Shown: piece by piece, positions 1 to 10,649 of the stretch
Position numbering within the stretch: the stretch's first letter is position 1
Layout of the letters: the number at the start of each line of letters is the position of its first letter
NCBI GenBank assembly: GCA_030549205.1
Contig: JAUKTV010000007.1
Span: 1,116,001-1,180,000, forward strand
DNA: 64,000 nucleotides
DNA from: Apiosordaria backusii
Taxonomy: Eukaryota; Ascomycota; Sordariomycetes; Sordariales; Lasiosphaeriaceae
Direction: 5' to 3'
Made by a program: the position numbers and the translations under genes
The notes under the pieces: model-generated
Seen by the model: the letters and a program-made list of their open reading frames with translations, nothing else
Databases searched by the model: none
Told to the model about the DNA's origin: nothing

Positions 1-199
1 CCACCCCCTGCTAATTACATCATCGTGCTACCTGCGGCCAGCAGCTGAGCTGAACTTACTCCACGGACACAGACTGGTCTCCTCCCCGCTACCCTATCGC
101 GCCCATCACGACAGTAACTCCGGCGCAGGAAACAGGAAAGGAGGGAATGCAATGGAGGATTGGCAAACATAGCACGACAGATAATAACCGGTTTCTGAC
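1..199. promoter_or_regulatory. FIG4 upstream region / 5' leader
   Basis: This is the sequence before the FIG4 start codon. The chosen ATG at 200 has G at -3 and G at +4, a good fungal start context. No second gene or clear TATA element is visible. The window edge cuts the region, so the promoter may continue upstream. Confidence 0.4.
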
Positions 200-3100
200 A
201 TGGCTGCCGACACAGCGGAAACCCAACTTGCGATCAACGCCATAGTCGCCGCTGCTCCTGGTCCTCCCGAGACACCAGTTTCAGTGCCCACCCAGCAACA
301 GGCTCCCGCTCCCGCTCCGGTCCCACGCCAGACCCAAACCCAAAGCCAAAATGGCCTTCCTCCCCGAGTCCCCGAGCTCCCAGATGCCGAGCCCGTCCTT
401 TTTCCTCCACTTCACAACAGTGCCGACACAGACTCGGTCGCCTCTGGTAAATCGGCTCCCTTGCGCACAGGCCCTGGCGGCGTGGGACTAGGCGACGACA
501 ACGACGAGGATGAACCAGCTGTAGCGAGACCCTTCTTGCGAACATCGAGTCCCGACCCAGCATCATCGCGCCCTGGCTTAGGAATAATGGCTGAAGACGA
601 CGAAGACGAGGAGGCCCGTCTCGGATATGGGGGTACTGATGGGGTAGGCCCTAGGTCGAGGTTGATGCACAAGATGCATAGGTTCAGCTTATATGAGACA
701 GCCAGTCGCTTCTATATCGTCGGCGGCGATGTCACGGAGAAGCGCTATCGTATCCTCAAAATCGACAGGACCAACGAGGACGAGTCAGAATTGAGCATTA
801 CCGACGACAAAACGGTGTATACTCAGAAGGATATGAACGAACTGCTCGATACTATCGACGATGGGAACAAGGGAACAGGTGGACTGAAACTGCGATGTAC
901 GACATGGGGTCTTCTGGGGTTCATCAAGTTCACTGGGCCTTGGTATATGCTTCTCATCACTAAGAAGAGCACTGTGGCCATGATAGGGGCCACTATGTTT
1001 ATCAAATCGACGGCACTGACCTCATTCCATTAACATCTCCCAACCTGAAGGTGGATCAACGAAACACCAATACGGAGGAGTCGAGGTTTCTGGGCATCCT
1101 GAACAACCTTGACCTAACGCGCTCCTTTTACTACAGCTACTCGTATGATATCACACGGACATTGCAGTACAACATCACCAGAGAGCGCGCTGCGCTAATC
1201 AATGGCCACCCATGTGCGGTTGACGATGACTTCAACTCCATGTTTGTCTGGAATAACCACTTGCTTCAGCCAGTCGCGAAACTCCTCAACGCGCCGTATG
1301 ACTGGTGCCGCCCTATAATCCACGGGTACATCGACCAGGCTGCCGTTTCGGTCTATGGCAGGACAGCCCATATCACTGTCATTGCTCGCCGCAGCCGTTA
1401 CTTTGCAGGCGCCCGCTTCCTGAAGAGAGGTGCCAATGACTTGGGATACGTCGCGAATGATGTCGAGACTGAGCAGATCGTATCAGAAGCCCTCACCACC
1501 TCCTTCCATGCGCCTGGTCCCAAATTCTTTGCCAACCCAGCCTACACATCATATGTCCAGCACCGCGGGTCTATCCCTCTACACTGGACACAGGACAACA
1601 CAGGCGTGACTCCGAAACCCCCGATTGAGCTGAACCTGGTCGACCCCTTTTACAGCGCGGCAGCTTTGCACTTTGACAATCTCTTTGAGCGGTATGGGGC
1701 ACCAATCTACGCCCTCAACTTGGTCAAGGCTCGTGAGCGGACCCCTCGAGAAAGCAAGTTGCTGGAAGAATACACCCGCGCCATCAACTATCTCAACCAG
1801 TTCCTGCCAGCAGACAAGAAGATCATCCATCGTGCTTGGGACATGTCTCGTGCTGCTAAGAGCCGTGATCAAGATGTAATTGGGACGCTTGAAAATATCG
1901 CCGAAGATGTTTTGATCACAACAGGCTTCTTTCACAATGGAGATGGCCACACCTCTCCCATCCGTGTCCAGAACGGCGTGGCGCGCACCAACTGCATCGA
2001 TTGTCTGGACAGAACCAACGCAGCCCAGTTCGTCATTGGAAAGCGAGCACTCGGCCACCAGCTCCACGCCCTCGGCATTCTTGGCGACACTACCATCAAC
2101 TACGACACCGACGCCGTCAATTTGTTCACACACATGTACCATGACCATGGTGACACCATAGCCGTACAATACGGCGGCTCACAGCTCGTCAATACGATGG
2201 AAACTTACCGCAAGATCAATCAGTGGACCAGCCATTCCCGAGACATGATTGAAAGCTTCAAGAGATATTACAACAATTCCTTCCTTGACGGACAGCGCCA
2301 GGAAGCCTACAACCTTTTCCTCGGTAACTACATCTTCGCCCACGGGCAGCCCATGCTCTGGGATCTGGCAACAGACTACTATCTCCATCATGAGAACCCT
2401 CGTACGTGGCTCGACAAGCGGAAAAGAGATTACATCCACTGGTACACTCCAAAGTTTCTGGAACCGCGAGTTTTACCACCGTACGAGCCCGTCAAAGGAA
2501 AAGCCCCCCGCACCAGCAAACCAATGTCGGCCTACGATGATTACTGGCTCGAGTATTACCGCCCCTCCACATTATCCTCCTTCCTCAAGATGTTCCCCTA
2601 CAAAATGAACTCCACACTCCGATACATCCCCTTCAAATCAACCCTCGACGGCCGGTACGACCTCAGCCCCTTTCGAGTCCGCACCGAACTAGGCGACAGC
2701 GAAGCCCAAGAGAAGAAAAAGGCCAAAAAAGAAGTCACAATCGTCGCTCCTCACGACATGATTCGCATAGCAGACGACGCGGCCGAAACATCTTCTATTA
2801 ATGAAAAGAACGGGAATGGTGCTGGTCCAACCCCAACCACCACCACTACAAGCACAGGAAGCGGCAGCAAAGGCATTTTTTCTCATCGCTGGCTCCAACC
2901 AGATAAACACACCACCACCACCACCGCCGCCGCCGCCGCCACCACCACCACCACCCACGGCATAATGAAAGACACCTCCCACCACCCTCACGACAACAAC
3001 CACAGCGGCGACGAAGCCACCAAAAACAAGCAAACCGCCCTCGAAAAGTCCCGCGCGGCCCAGTGGACCTTCACCCAAGTCGTCCAAGAATCTTTGAATC

Positions 3101-3477
3101 CTACCGTCAGCGCGGTGGAAGCAGAGGACTACGCGCGGTACATCTCCCACCCGCAGAACCTTCCCCTCGTTGTGTCGACCGAGATCCCCCTGTCGGAAAT
3201 CGAGCCGGAATACCAGGAGTATGTCAACGGGAGTTGGCAGTACGAGGGCCTGCCGATATCGCCGTCGCCGTGGCCGAACAAGCTTGGCTTGCCGAGGAGG
3301 GACAATCTGGAAGAGGAGCAGGAGCAGGAGCAGGACAGGGAGTTGTACTTGGAGACGGTGACGGTGGCGGATAACCCCTTGACTGTCACTGAGGAGGACG
3401 CGCAAAAGAAGAGATATAAGGCTTATCGGAAGTGGCTTAGGGGAAAGAGCTTGTTCAAGCAACAGCCGGTGGACTAG
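200..3477 (+). CDS. FIG4: Polyphosphoinositide phosphatase Fig4 (SAC domain), apparent frameshift
   Basis: Fig4 dephosphorylates PI(3,5)P2 on the vacuole/endosome surface in complex with Vac14 and the Fab1 kinase (family knowledge). The SAC domain begins near residue 155 (HRFSLYETASRFYIVGGD). The catalytic CX5R motif of the SAC family is intact as CIDCLDRTN, encoded near 1993-2019. A Thr/Ala/Pro-rich disordered segment near 2800-3050 separates the SAC core from a conserved-looking C-terminus ending YKAYRKWLRGKSLFKQ. Two reading frames make up the gene: 200-~988, then ~988-3477. Family-like sequence is continuous across the join (MIG then GHYVYQIDGTDLIPL), so the break is a missing base in the G run 986-989 and not an intron. 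With one base restored the product is about 1,092 residues, somewhat longer than the yeast protein. It converges on TTI2. The break may be a real mutation or a base-calling error. Confidence 0.9.
2911..2955 (+). repeat. (ACC)5(GCC)5(ACC)5 coding microsatellite in FIG4
   Basis: Three perfect trinucleotide blocks encode Thr5-Ala5-Thr5 in the disordered linker downstream of the SAC domain. The layout is mirror-like. Such tracts vary in length between strains, and the reading frame is unaffected by whole-unit changes. Confidence 0.9.
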
Positions 3478-3697
3478 GAGCGGCCGGCAGCGGGGGAGGA
3501 CGCGGGGGAGACCGGGGGCGAGGCCGGAAGTGGGGCCGGATGCAAGGAGGAGGAGGGGCAGGAGAGGAAGGCACGAGGGACTGTTTCTGGTGTGGTTGTG
3601 GGGGTCGTTCCTTCTTCTTGTTCTACTGCTACTTCTATGGAAGGTGCGACTGTGGTGGTGGCGCCTGCCGCGGGAGTGGAACCCCACAGCAGCCTGA
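3478..3697. other. FIG4/TTI2 convergent 3' region, G-rich
   Basis: This 220-bp spacer lies between the FIG4 and TTI2 stop codons. It opens with runs of 5, 5, 5 and 4 G (3492-3496, 3504-3508, 3514-3518, 3532-3535), a strong G-quadruplex candidate on the FIG4 mRNA strand. The FIG4 reading frame stays open through the spacer and on to 3819 after its TAG. Confidence 0.6.
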
Positions 3698-5950
3698 TCA
3701 GCATGGGGCTGAAAATAAGGTCGCTAGAGACGCTGTTTTCGTCACCAAGGGTGCGACTTGCGCGGAGAGGTCTGTCCCCGCTGTCTTTGCGACGGCGGAT
3801 AGGGCCTGGGCAGAAGTGATGAGTTGCTTGCGGATGTCGCCCACGCTGTTGCTGTTGCTGTTGTCGGTGGTGGTGTTGGTTGGTTCGTCTAGGTTCAACC
3901 AGCAGAGGACGAGAGCGTTGATGATCTCATCCTGCCAGACTGAGCCGGGGGGGAGCCGGGGCCAGCAGTTGCGGAGGATGGCTTGGAGGGCCTTGATGGC
4001 GGAGAGAAGGGTTTGGGGCGCGGCCGAGGCGAAGGGGTCGGTGAGAATGGTGGATATCATGGGGATTAGATCCTTTATTTCGGGCAGTCAGTATCGGATA
4101 TCGTATCTCATGATGGGGAGAGGAGAGAAGTACCTTGAGATGCTTCACCGCGTGAACGCCCATCGCTTCCAGTATTTCCACTGTCTCCTGGCACAACAGC
4201 TCCACAATCCGGACGTGGTTTTTGGCATGGAAGTACCCCGTGAAGACACCCTCCCTGATCAGCCTGTCTAGCATGTTATTTCTGGGATTGCCAGTCCCGT
4301 CTTTTCCCGTGGAAGGCTGCTTCCCCGCCAAAATCAACAGAGCCTTATACGCTGGCTCCAACAGTTGAAGTGACTCATCCTCGGGCGTCAAAGAAGGAAG
4401 GTACGACAACGTCGGGAAGACAGCATTGGCGAAGACCTGTCCCAGGCCGGTATCCTGAAGGGTTTTGGCGGGGATTTTGGTGAGGAAGTTGGTTAGAATA
4501 GTGAGGCCGGTGCGGCGGATGGAAGTGGTGGAGTCGTCTGCCAGGGTCAATAGGACGGGGATGTAGGAGGGCCAATGGGAGGAGATGAGAGTGTTCTGTT
4601 TTATTGTTTGAATGAGATTAGCATGATGGTTTATGAGTATGAGAGATGCAATATACCCCCTTTACGCTGTGGATAAAAAACAGGCACTGCAAGTTAGCGA
4701 GCCAACACATCATAACCGTGTGATCATGCCTTTTGAGATGTTGAACATGTCTTAAAAGATAGTCAATATGCCTCCAAAGATAGTCGATAGGCATATTGAC
4801 TATCTTTTGAGGCGTGTTGAACAATTAAAAAAGGTATAGGTTAGATGGTTGTCATGCGTAGACTCTGACTTTTGCGGTGCCTGCTTTCTTTTTTCCAAGG
4901 CATGCCCAAGTTATACTTTTGAAATTGAAGAGAGGGGATGACAAGAGAAGAATGATACATACGTCTGCTTCTGTCACCGCCCATGAGAACACGGGGATGG
5001 AGCGAAGATCGGTGAACTTCCAGGGTTTAGTCACGGCCGTGTCGTCGGGGATGCCTTCGCGAGAGTTGTCGGTTGGGTATTCTGCCTTGCGGCCGGAGGG
5101 GGTGATGGTGGAGGGTTTGGATTTTGAGAAGAGGGGGCGGAGGTATGACTGGAGGATTGTGGAAGTGATGAAGTCGGTTTTGTTGGGGAAGGGGTAAGTC
5201 TTGAGAATGGTGGTGGCTAGTTTGGCGGTTTTGGCGGGATTAGCAGACCAGTCTTGGTCAGGGTGAGAATAGGCGATGAGAGTGAGGAGGGTGTCATCGT
5301 CTAGGGTTGTTGGGTTGAAGACGTTGTCAATGGCTTCCAAACATTGGAGGCCGAGAGTGGAGGTGGCTTTGCAGTGCTGGGTGAGTGCTTTGCGGGTGTT
5401 GGTGAGGGTGTCGTTGAAGGCTGGGTTTAGTTAGTGTCAAAGAGAGACTTGTAGTTGAGAGCTGGAAGAGATAAGTTAGACATACATGCTGGCAAGTCGG
5501 TGTCCTCTTTGAGAGCAGGCAGAACAGGTGCAATCGCTGTTGATATAATTTTGGCAAGCTCCTGTGCAGTGTCTTGATCGCCCGCATTTTCTTGTATCCC
5601 GTCTGGCTGTTGCAGACAGGTGAGAGTGACCACTAAACCCTTCTGTACTCTTTTTGTGTTCTATTCCCATAAGTCAGTATTTTGTGATGCTTGGTGTTGA
5701 GTTGTCGGGCCTAGCAACCTCGGGCTTTGTCTTGTCAGATACACTGACAGTCTCTTTCACCCCGGTGAGCAGCTCATCAAGTGTGACTGACCCAGGGATC
5801 TCTATATCTTGGCAGTCAGTTATTGCTGAGGTCTCACAAGGTAGGTTCATGGGTATTCATACTCTGTGACAGCACCTGAGTCGCATCTTCAGATGAATCC
5901 GGTTTGCTCAATGCTGGTGCTGCATCAAGCAGCGTATTGAACCAAGACAT
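3698..5950 (-). CDS. TTI2: Tel2-interacting protein 2 homologue (Tti2), six exons
   Basis: Tti2 works with Tel2 and Tti1 (TTT complex) as an Hsp90-linked cochaperone that stabilises PIKK kinases such as TOR, ATM/Tel1 and ATR/Mec1 (family knowledge). My exons are 5950-5863, 5807-5743, 5660-5486, 5420-4963, 4595-4134 and 4072-3698, totalling 541 codons with every junction in phase (540 residues, close to family size). The Tti2-type helical repeat core is visible in exons 5 and 6: a segment around REGVFTGYFHAKNHVRIVELL, then VHAVKHLKDLIPM across the last junction, then RNCWPR and an EIINALVLCW helix. Introns 1, 2, 3 and 5 are 55-82 nt with CTGAC or CTAAC branch sites. Intron 4 is 367 nt and carries a perfect foldback. 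The first two exons are short and less conserved-looking, so the exact start is less certain than the rest. Confidence 0.85.
4730..4823. repeat. Foldback element in TTI2 intron 4
   Basis: A perfect 20-bp inverted repeat (4754-4773 and 4789-4808) flanks a 15-nt loop. The loop itself contains a further copy of AAAGATAGTC. Outside the arms, CTTTTGAG followed by TTGAACA occurs on both sides (4730-4747 and 4804-4823), so the structure extends imperfectly outwards. It sits inside an intron of 367 nt where the neighbouring introns are 52-102 nt, which suggests an inserted element. Confidence 0.85.
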
Positions 5951-6319
5951 GATCTTGGTGAGGAGACAGGCTGTTTATGAGAGGTTTTGCAGGCGAAGTG
6001 ATGAATTATATCAGAAGCTCAATTACAGTTCTCAAGGTCAGCGACACTGGTGTTGAATTGCAATAATGTTGCAAGTGTTTGATGCCGAATTGATGAAATG
6101 TTGTGAAAGCATGTGGAAATCTGATGGACGTTGGAAGGTGGGGGCATTGAGCGCTGTAATTATAACGCTCTGCACCCACTGATTGTACTATCAGCAGGTC
6201 CAATCGCATACATCGAGGCAGCTGATAGCGAACACAGTTCGGCCTCAAAACACAATATAGACGGAATTCGGGGAGTATTCAACTCAGGATATATTTCTCC
6301 TTTTTATTTATCTTTTTGC
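5951..6319. promoter_or_regulatory. TTI2 promoter / CCA1 3' flank
   Basis: This 369-bp spacer between two genes on the minus strand must contain the TTI2 promoter and the CCA1 terminator. I see no further coding sequence and no strong motif in it. Confidence 0.4.
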
Positions 6320-8105
6320 CTATTTAATCCCCAGCTCCTCCTTCCGTTTCCTCACCTCCTCAACTGCCCCAGCAGGATCCTCAACCCCCGGGTTCCTAAG
6401 CTGCCACTCCATAACAACCTCCAACGCTGCGCCCGTCCACTTCCCTGGCTTAACTCCCAGTTCTTTTGAAAGGTACTTTCCATCAATGAGACGTTTGAGT
6501 GAAGCCGCATTCATGAGGTCGAGCTCAACCAGGTGGTCCAAGAAATCCTGCCACTGAATCAGCACCTCTTCCCGGGTGCTTGACCCGGCTGTCCGCTCCG
6601 CCACATCGACCATAATGGCATAAAGCACCTGCAACCGCCAGCTTCCTACAGCTCTTGCGTCCCACTCTCTGATCGCCATCCCAAACTTGGCCCTGTCCTC
6701 CATTTCAACCTTCTGCTGGTCAACAATGGCCTTGAGTTCTAGAATCGCAGGACGGTGCCGATGAGCAGCGGTGACCACGTCGGATAGTTTGTTTGGCGCT
6801 TTGAAACCCTCTCTGGCAGCTTGAGTGGCAAGGGGCAAAGCCGCCTTTCCAGACTTCAGGGGAGGGTCATCAGGTAGTTGTTCCCAGGGTGTGAGGGTAG
6901 CCAGTGACCATGCAAAGTATCTCGCTTCCTCGGTGCTGACAAGCAACTGCCAGATCGATTCGGGTGTATTGTTGTTTTCAAGGAAAAACAGGCACTCGTA
7001 GGCAAGGTTCCAGTGAGAGATATCTGGTTTGGGCATATCCGGTCGCTCCGGATTGGTAAAGACCGCATGGTACAGCCCTAACCTGTCAATCAACCGTAGA
7101 GACTCAACTGGGTGTTTTCCTGTGATATCATGTCAGCTTTCTCATGTCCTACCCTTCGTAAATGCTGTCAGGAAACTCACCCTTGAGCATCTTCTCTAGC
7201 TCCACCCCAATCCTCTCCCTACTGATCTTAATCTTCAGGTTTCTCAACACGCCCTCATCAGACATTACCTCCTCTGCCGCTCTGTCGATTCTGAACCCCA
7301 GTCGACTGGCAAACCTCACCAATCTCAGTACGCGTAAGGGGTCGTCCATGAAAGTCTGGAGAGGCTCCATCGGCGTCCGAATCACCCCCGCCTCTAGATC
7401 TGGCAAACCTCCAACAAGATCCTCCACCTCGCCAGTCTTGAGGTTGTAAAAGAGGGCATTGACAGTCGCATCCCGTCTCTTTGCATCCTCCTCGGCCGTC
7501 CCAAACTCCACCTCTGGGTTTCTGCTGTCCTCTGTGTACGTTTCCTTCCTCAAGTTAACAAAATCAACATCTAGCCCGCAGAGCTTAATGGTGCTGGTCG
7601 CCAAATGCTTCGACTTGTCTGGGTTGCGCGCGACGGTGTGCAAGCGGCCAATGTCGGAATCTTGGAGCTTATGGAGTTGCTTCTTGCCTGGGATATCAAG
7701 GTATTCACGCAGCTTGCCGACAAACGCCTCTCCTGTCAAGTTGTTGATTGCTGTGTCGATGTCATGCGACTCAATGCCCAACAATTTGTCACGAACCCAA
7801 CCACCAGCCCAGCGGAGGATGACTGGCTCATTGTTGTTGTTACCGCTAGGGGAGGAGTCGATGTGGCGCGCAACATCTAGAAGGAGGTCTTTAAGCTGCT
7901 TCTCCTGGTCGGTGAGGGTGATGGTGGAGGCGACCATTGTTGCGGTATAGGGCCGATGTTTTTTGGTGGGTGGGGAGGAAGATAAAATATGTTCTGTTGC
8001 GCGGGCGCTGTATTTGCGCTTCATAAGAATGAAGGCGCTACCCAGGTCTTGAGGTTTGCAACGGAATGTACGGAATCCCGGTGTGATGCCGAGCCGAATG
8101 AACAT
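6320..8105 (-). CDS. CCA1: CCA tRNA nucleotidyltransferase, possible dual-targeting starts
   Basis: This enzyme adds or repairs the CCA end of tRNAs in the cytosol/nucleus and mitochondria. Exons are 8105-7181 and 7119-6320 with a 61-nt intron (575 codons, 574 residues). Class II nucleotidyltransferase signatures are intact: RWAGGWVRDKLLG (about residues 98-110), the metal-binding DID at 115-117, RRDATVNALFYNL, and the DDPLRVLRLVRFASRLGF neck motif. The first ATG gives an Arg/Phe-rich, acid-poor N-terminus typical of a mitochondrial presequence. In-frame Met28 (8024) and Met57 (7937) would give shorter forms. In yeast, CCA1 uses alternative starts to reach different compartments; the same arrangement is inferred here. 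I took the outermost ATG as the start. Confidence 0.93.
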
Positions 8106-8637
8106 TCGGCAAGGATTTGGTCGTCGAGTTTAGGAAGGTAGCTCGGCTGTTTATAAGATGCTGCTCATTCTTCCCCAAGGTCGTTGTTTCCGCTCGCAGG
8201 TCGAGGTTGAGGCTGAAGAATGACTGTTGGGTTGAGTTCTTGCCGAGTGAGTCAAAAGCTTTCAGGTGAGGTCACTGCAGCCACCGACCGCGTTGAGATT
8301 GAGCTTCACTTTGTGAGAAAACTTAACATCAGCTTGAAGCAAAATTAACTTGATGGAGTAACATGGAAGGCTTTGACTCAAGGTTTCCTTGGTTTATTGG
8401 GATCCTGATGTTGTGGTTGAAAATGAGAAGGGCGGGTTCACAATTCTCGGGGTGGCACAGTGGCGCACTGTAGAGTCCCACCAATCTCAATCCTTAGGTA
8501 CTTCATCCCTTCCACTCTCCTCATGATAACCCGCTGCCAAAAAAGATCATTTATGGGACACACAACAGATGCCGCGAGCAGAGCCGCAAAACAAGCATTT
8601 AATAATCCTATATGGTGTCAATAATTATATCTACAAA
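8106..8637. promoter_or_regulatory. CCA1 promoter region
   Basis: This 532-bp spacer lies upstream of CCA1 and downstream of the F-box-like pseudogene. It has no recognisable coding sequence or RNA gene. Confidence 0.4.
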
Positions 8638-10084
8638 CTATGTAACCCGTTGAAGTCCATCGTTCAATTCTTTGAAGCGTTCTTGTTTGATCTGAAGGCT
8701 CCTGAAGTATTGCGTTATGAGACATCGACGATCAGAAAGGTCAGACTCGTAACATGGCCCTAGCGAGAGCCCAATAATTCCGTGCTCATTCTTTGACCCA
8801 TTCTTCCCAAGGCATTGCTCGTAACCTCGAGTTTGTTCTTTCCCTGTAGCCACCACATCTTGCCGGTGACGGTGATGATCTGTCCCAGATTGCACACGAA
8901 CCGAGTCGTTCCCTGCAGCGTAGCTCAAGCAAGTACACCCCTTTTCCGCACGAAAGCACAACATCTCAGGAGGATAATTATCCCGACTCGAATCCACCGA
9001 TACGTCTCGCCGAAGATACGACACCCCAACACGACGCTGATTTCGAAATATAGCCACGTACTTCCCCAGAGCGGAGACAGCCCTCTTCATCCGCCTCAAC
9101 AGCCGCATGTGCGTTCCATCTAATGTATAGTCTGAATTTGTAAACGCTTTCGAGCTTCATCAAGCCGAGCATCATCGTCGGCGAGCGGCCCCTGCCAAAA
9201 GGGCACCCCAAATGCTCCGGACGGTAGCAACTTACCAAGTCGATGATGCTCGGCAACCTATCTCCTTTATTATCCCTCTCAGCCCTAACCATTTCAACCA
9301 TCCGTCTCTCCAAACCCGCCCATTTAACCCCTTCATGGTGCTCACACAACCTCACTACCCCTCCCACGCAATACAAACCTTCTCCACATCATCATCACCC
9401 TCCTCCCCCACCCCCACCCCAACCTCCTTCTTCTTCTTCGAGAACTGCCTCGCATGATGAGCCATATCACAATATGATGAGCCATATCACATCCCGAGCA
9501 ATACCCCAACCCCCCTCCCTTCCCTGAAACTTGCACTTATTCCAAACCGCCCCCTTCTCCCATGGTCTCGACACAACAACCTCGCCACCAGCCCCGGCGG
9601 TGCTCAACCCAGCAGCACTCCGCGCCAGACACCCGCCGCAGAGCATATCCGCGGGGAGGAGGTACCGTGCTATATCCAGCGAAGCAGCACCTGCCAACAA
9701 ACCGCGCGTGAGGTCAAACATGGGGAACCGCGGGCCGTGATGGTACCTCTCCGCGACGGATGGGTGGGAATCCTTGAAAGCCCCCAACGCAAGCCGCCGC
9801 GGGAGACTGGACACGCGAGCGAGGGAGAAGATGGCGGCTAGGTCTGCGGGGATTGTCAAGTCGAACTGCTCGAGGATGATGAGGAGAAGCTCTTCGGGGA
9901 TCCTGTATAGTGGACTGCGGTTGTAATTGTGGATTTGGGCCGTGACGGAAGGGTCGCTTGTGTTGTTTTGAGCAGCAGCTGGGCATGTCACCACTGCAGG
10001 GTCTAATGGAATGTGAACAGTCGGCTCTAGTTGTTGCTCGTTATTTTCGGGCTGCGGGTCCGGTGATTCTTGAGTTATTGACAT
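8638..10084 (-). pseudogene. Decayed fungal F-box-like gene with at least four frame lesions
   Basis: The N-terminal part (10084 to about 9510) has an F-box-like helix, SPLYRIPEELLLIILEQF. Family-like pieces then follow in different frames: a CSGCDMAHHARQFS zinc-binding-like motif (about 9500-9440), VVRLCEHHEGVKWAGLE (about 9362-9310), an IRWNAHAAVE segment (about 9120) and a Cys-rich tail EMLCFRAEKGCTCLSY (about 8980-8930). Together they match the layout I recall for fungal F-box/hypothetical proteins with an RLCEH signature. Four lesions separate the pieces: a missing G within 9504-9515, a 20-bp tandem duplication (9454-9490), a missing G at 9358-9361, and one extra base near 9080-9084. No intron with fungal splice signals explains them. 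The exact 3' end is uncertain. The family name comes from recalled motifs and was not searched. Confidence 0.65.
9454..9490. repeat. 20-bp-period direct duplication within the F-box-like pseudogene
   Basis: The 17-mer atgatgagccatatcac occurs at 9454-9470 and 9474-9490. Removing one 20-bp period restores a frame that runs from the CSGCDMAHH motif into ARQFSKKKKE, so this duplication is one of the inactivating changes. Confidence 0.85.
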
Positions 10085-10649
10085 TTTCAGTCCGTTTTGC
10101 TTCGTAATGCTGCACTTGTTGAACCTTAGTATCTAGGTAGGCACTCGGTGATTCAACATACCTCCGTGGGTGAAGATGAGAATTAGAGGCGGAACGACTA
10201 AATAAAGATAAAACCGAAAATTCTGGAACTCCAATAATTTGCGCAGCTTTCAAAGCACATGATAACGATTATGACACAAAAGAATAACCTTAATCGATAA
10301 ATAAACGCGTTCTTGCTCAAGTATGAGGCTTGCCATACTTTCCGCCAAGGTGGCGTTCCAAAGTGTGCCCAAAATAGTCCCATGTTCCGCCGAGTATCGA
10401 AGAGAAAAGCTATATAAACAAGAGAAGAAGAAGAAGAAGGACAGTCCTCAGCATAGTATAAAGTGCCGTAAAAATGAAACAATCATTAAAAGAATCAGTG
10501 CCCATGCCTAGGCAGGTAAGTTATAGATGGAAAGGTTCAAAAAGATTAGAAAGTCGGTCTAGAAAAAAGTCCCAATCTGAAGAAAAAACGAGGAGAAAAG
10601 AGCTTTTCATCGCCATTGATCCATGTCCGACATGGTGGCAATAGCATTT
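10085..10649. other. Spacer with no gene seen
   Basis: This 565-bp stretch lies between the F-box-like pseudogene start and the DUF6594 gene end. It is A+T-rich in part, with a short GAA-type purine tract near 10423-10440. I see no gene here. Confidence 0.4.

Noticed and set aside
2689..3687. A 332-codon frame antisense to the FIG4 3' end
   Set aside because: It is the shadow of FIG4 low-complexity coding repeats, with Gly and Arg/Leu runs from repeated codons read backwards.
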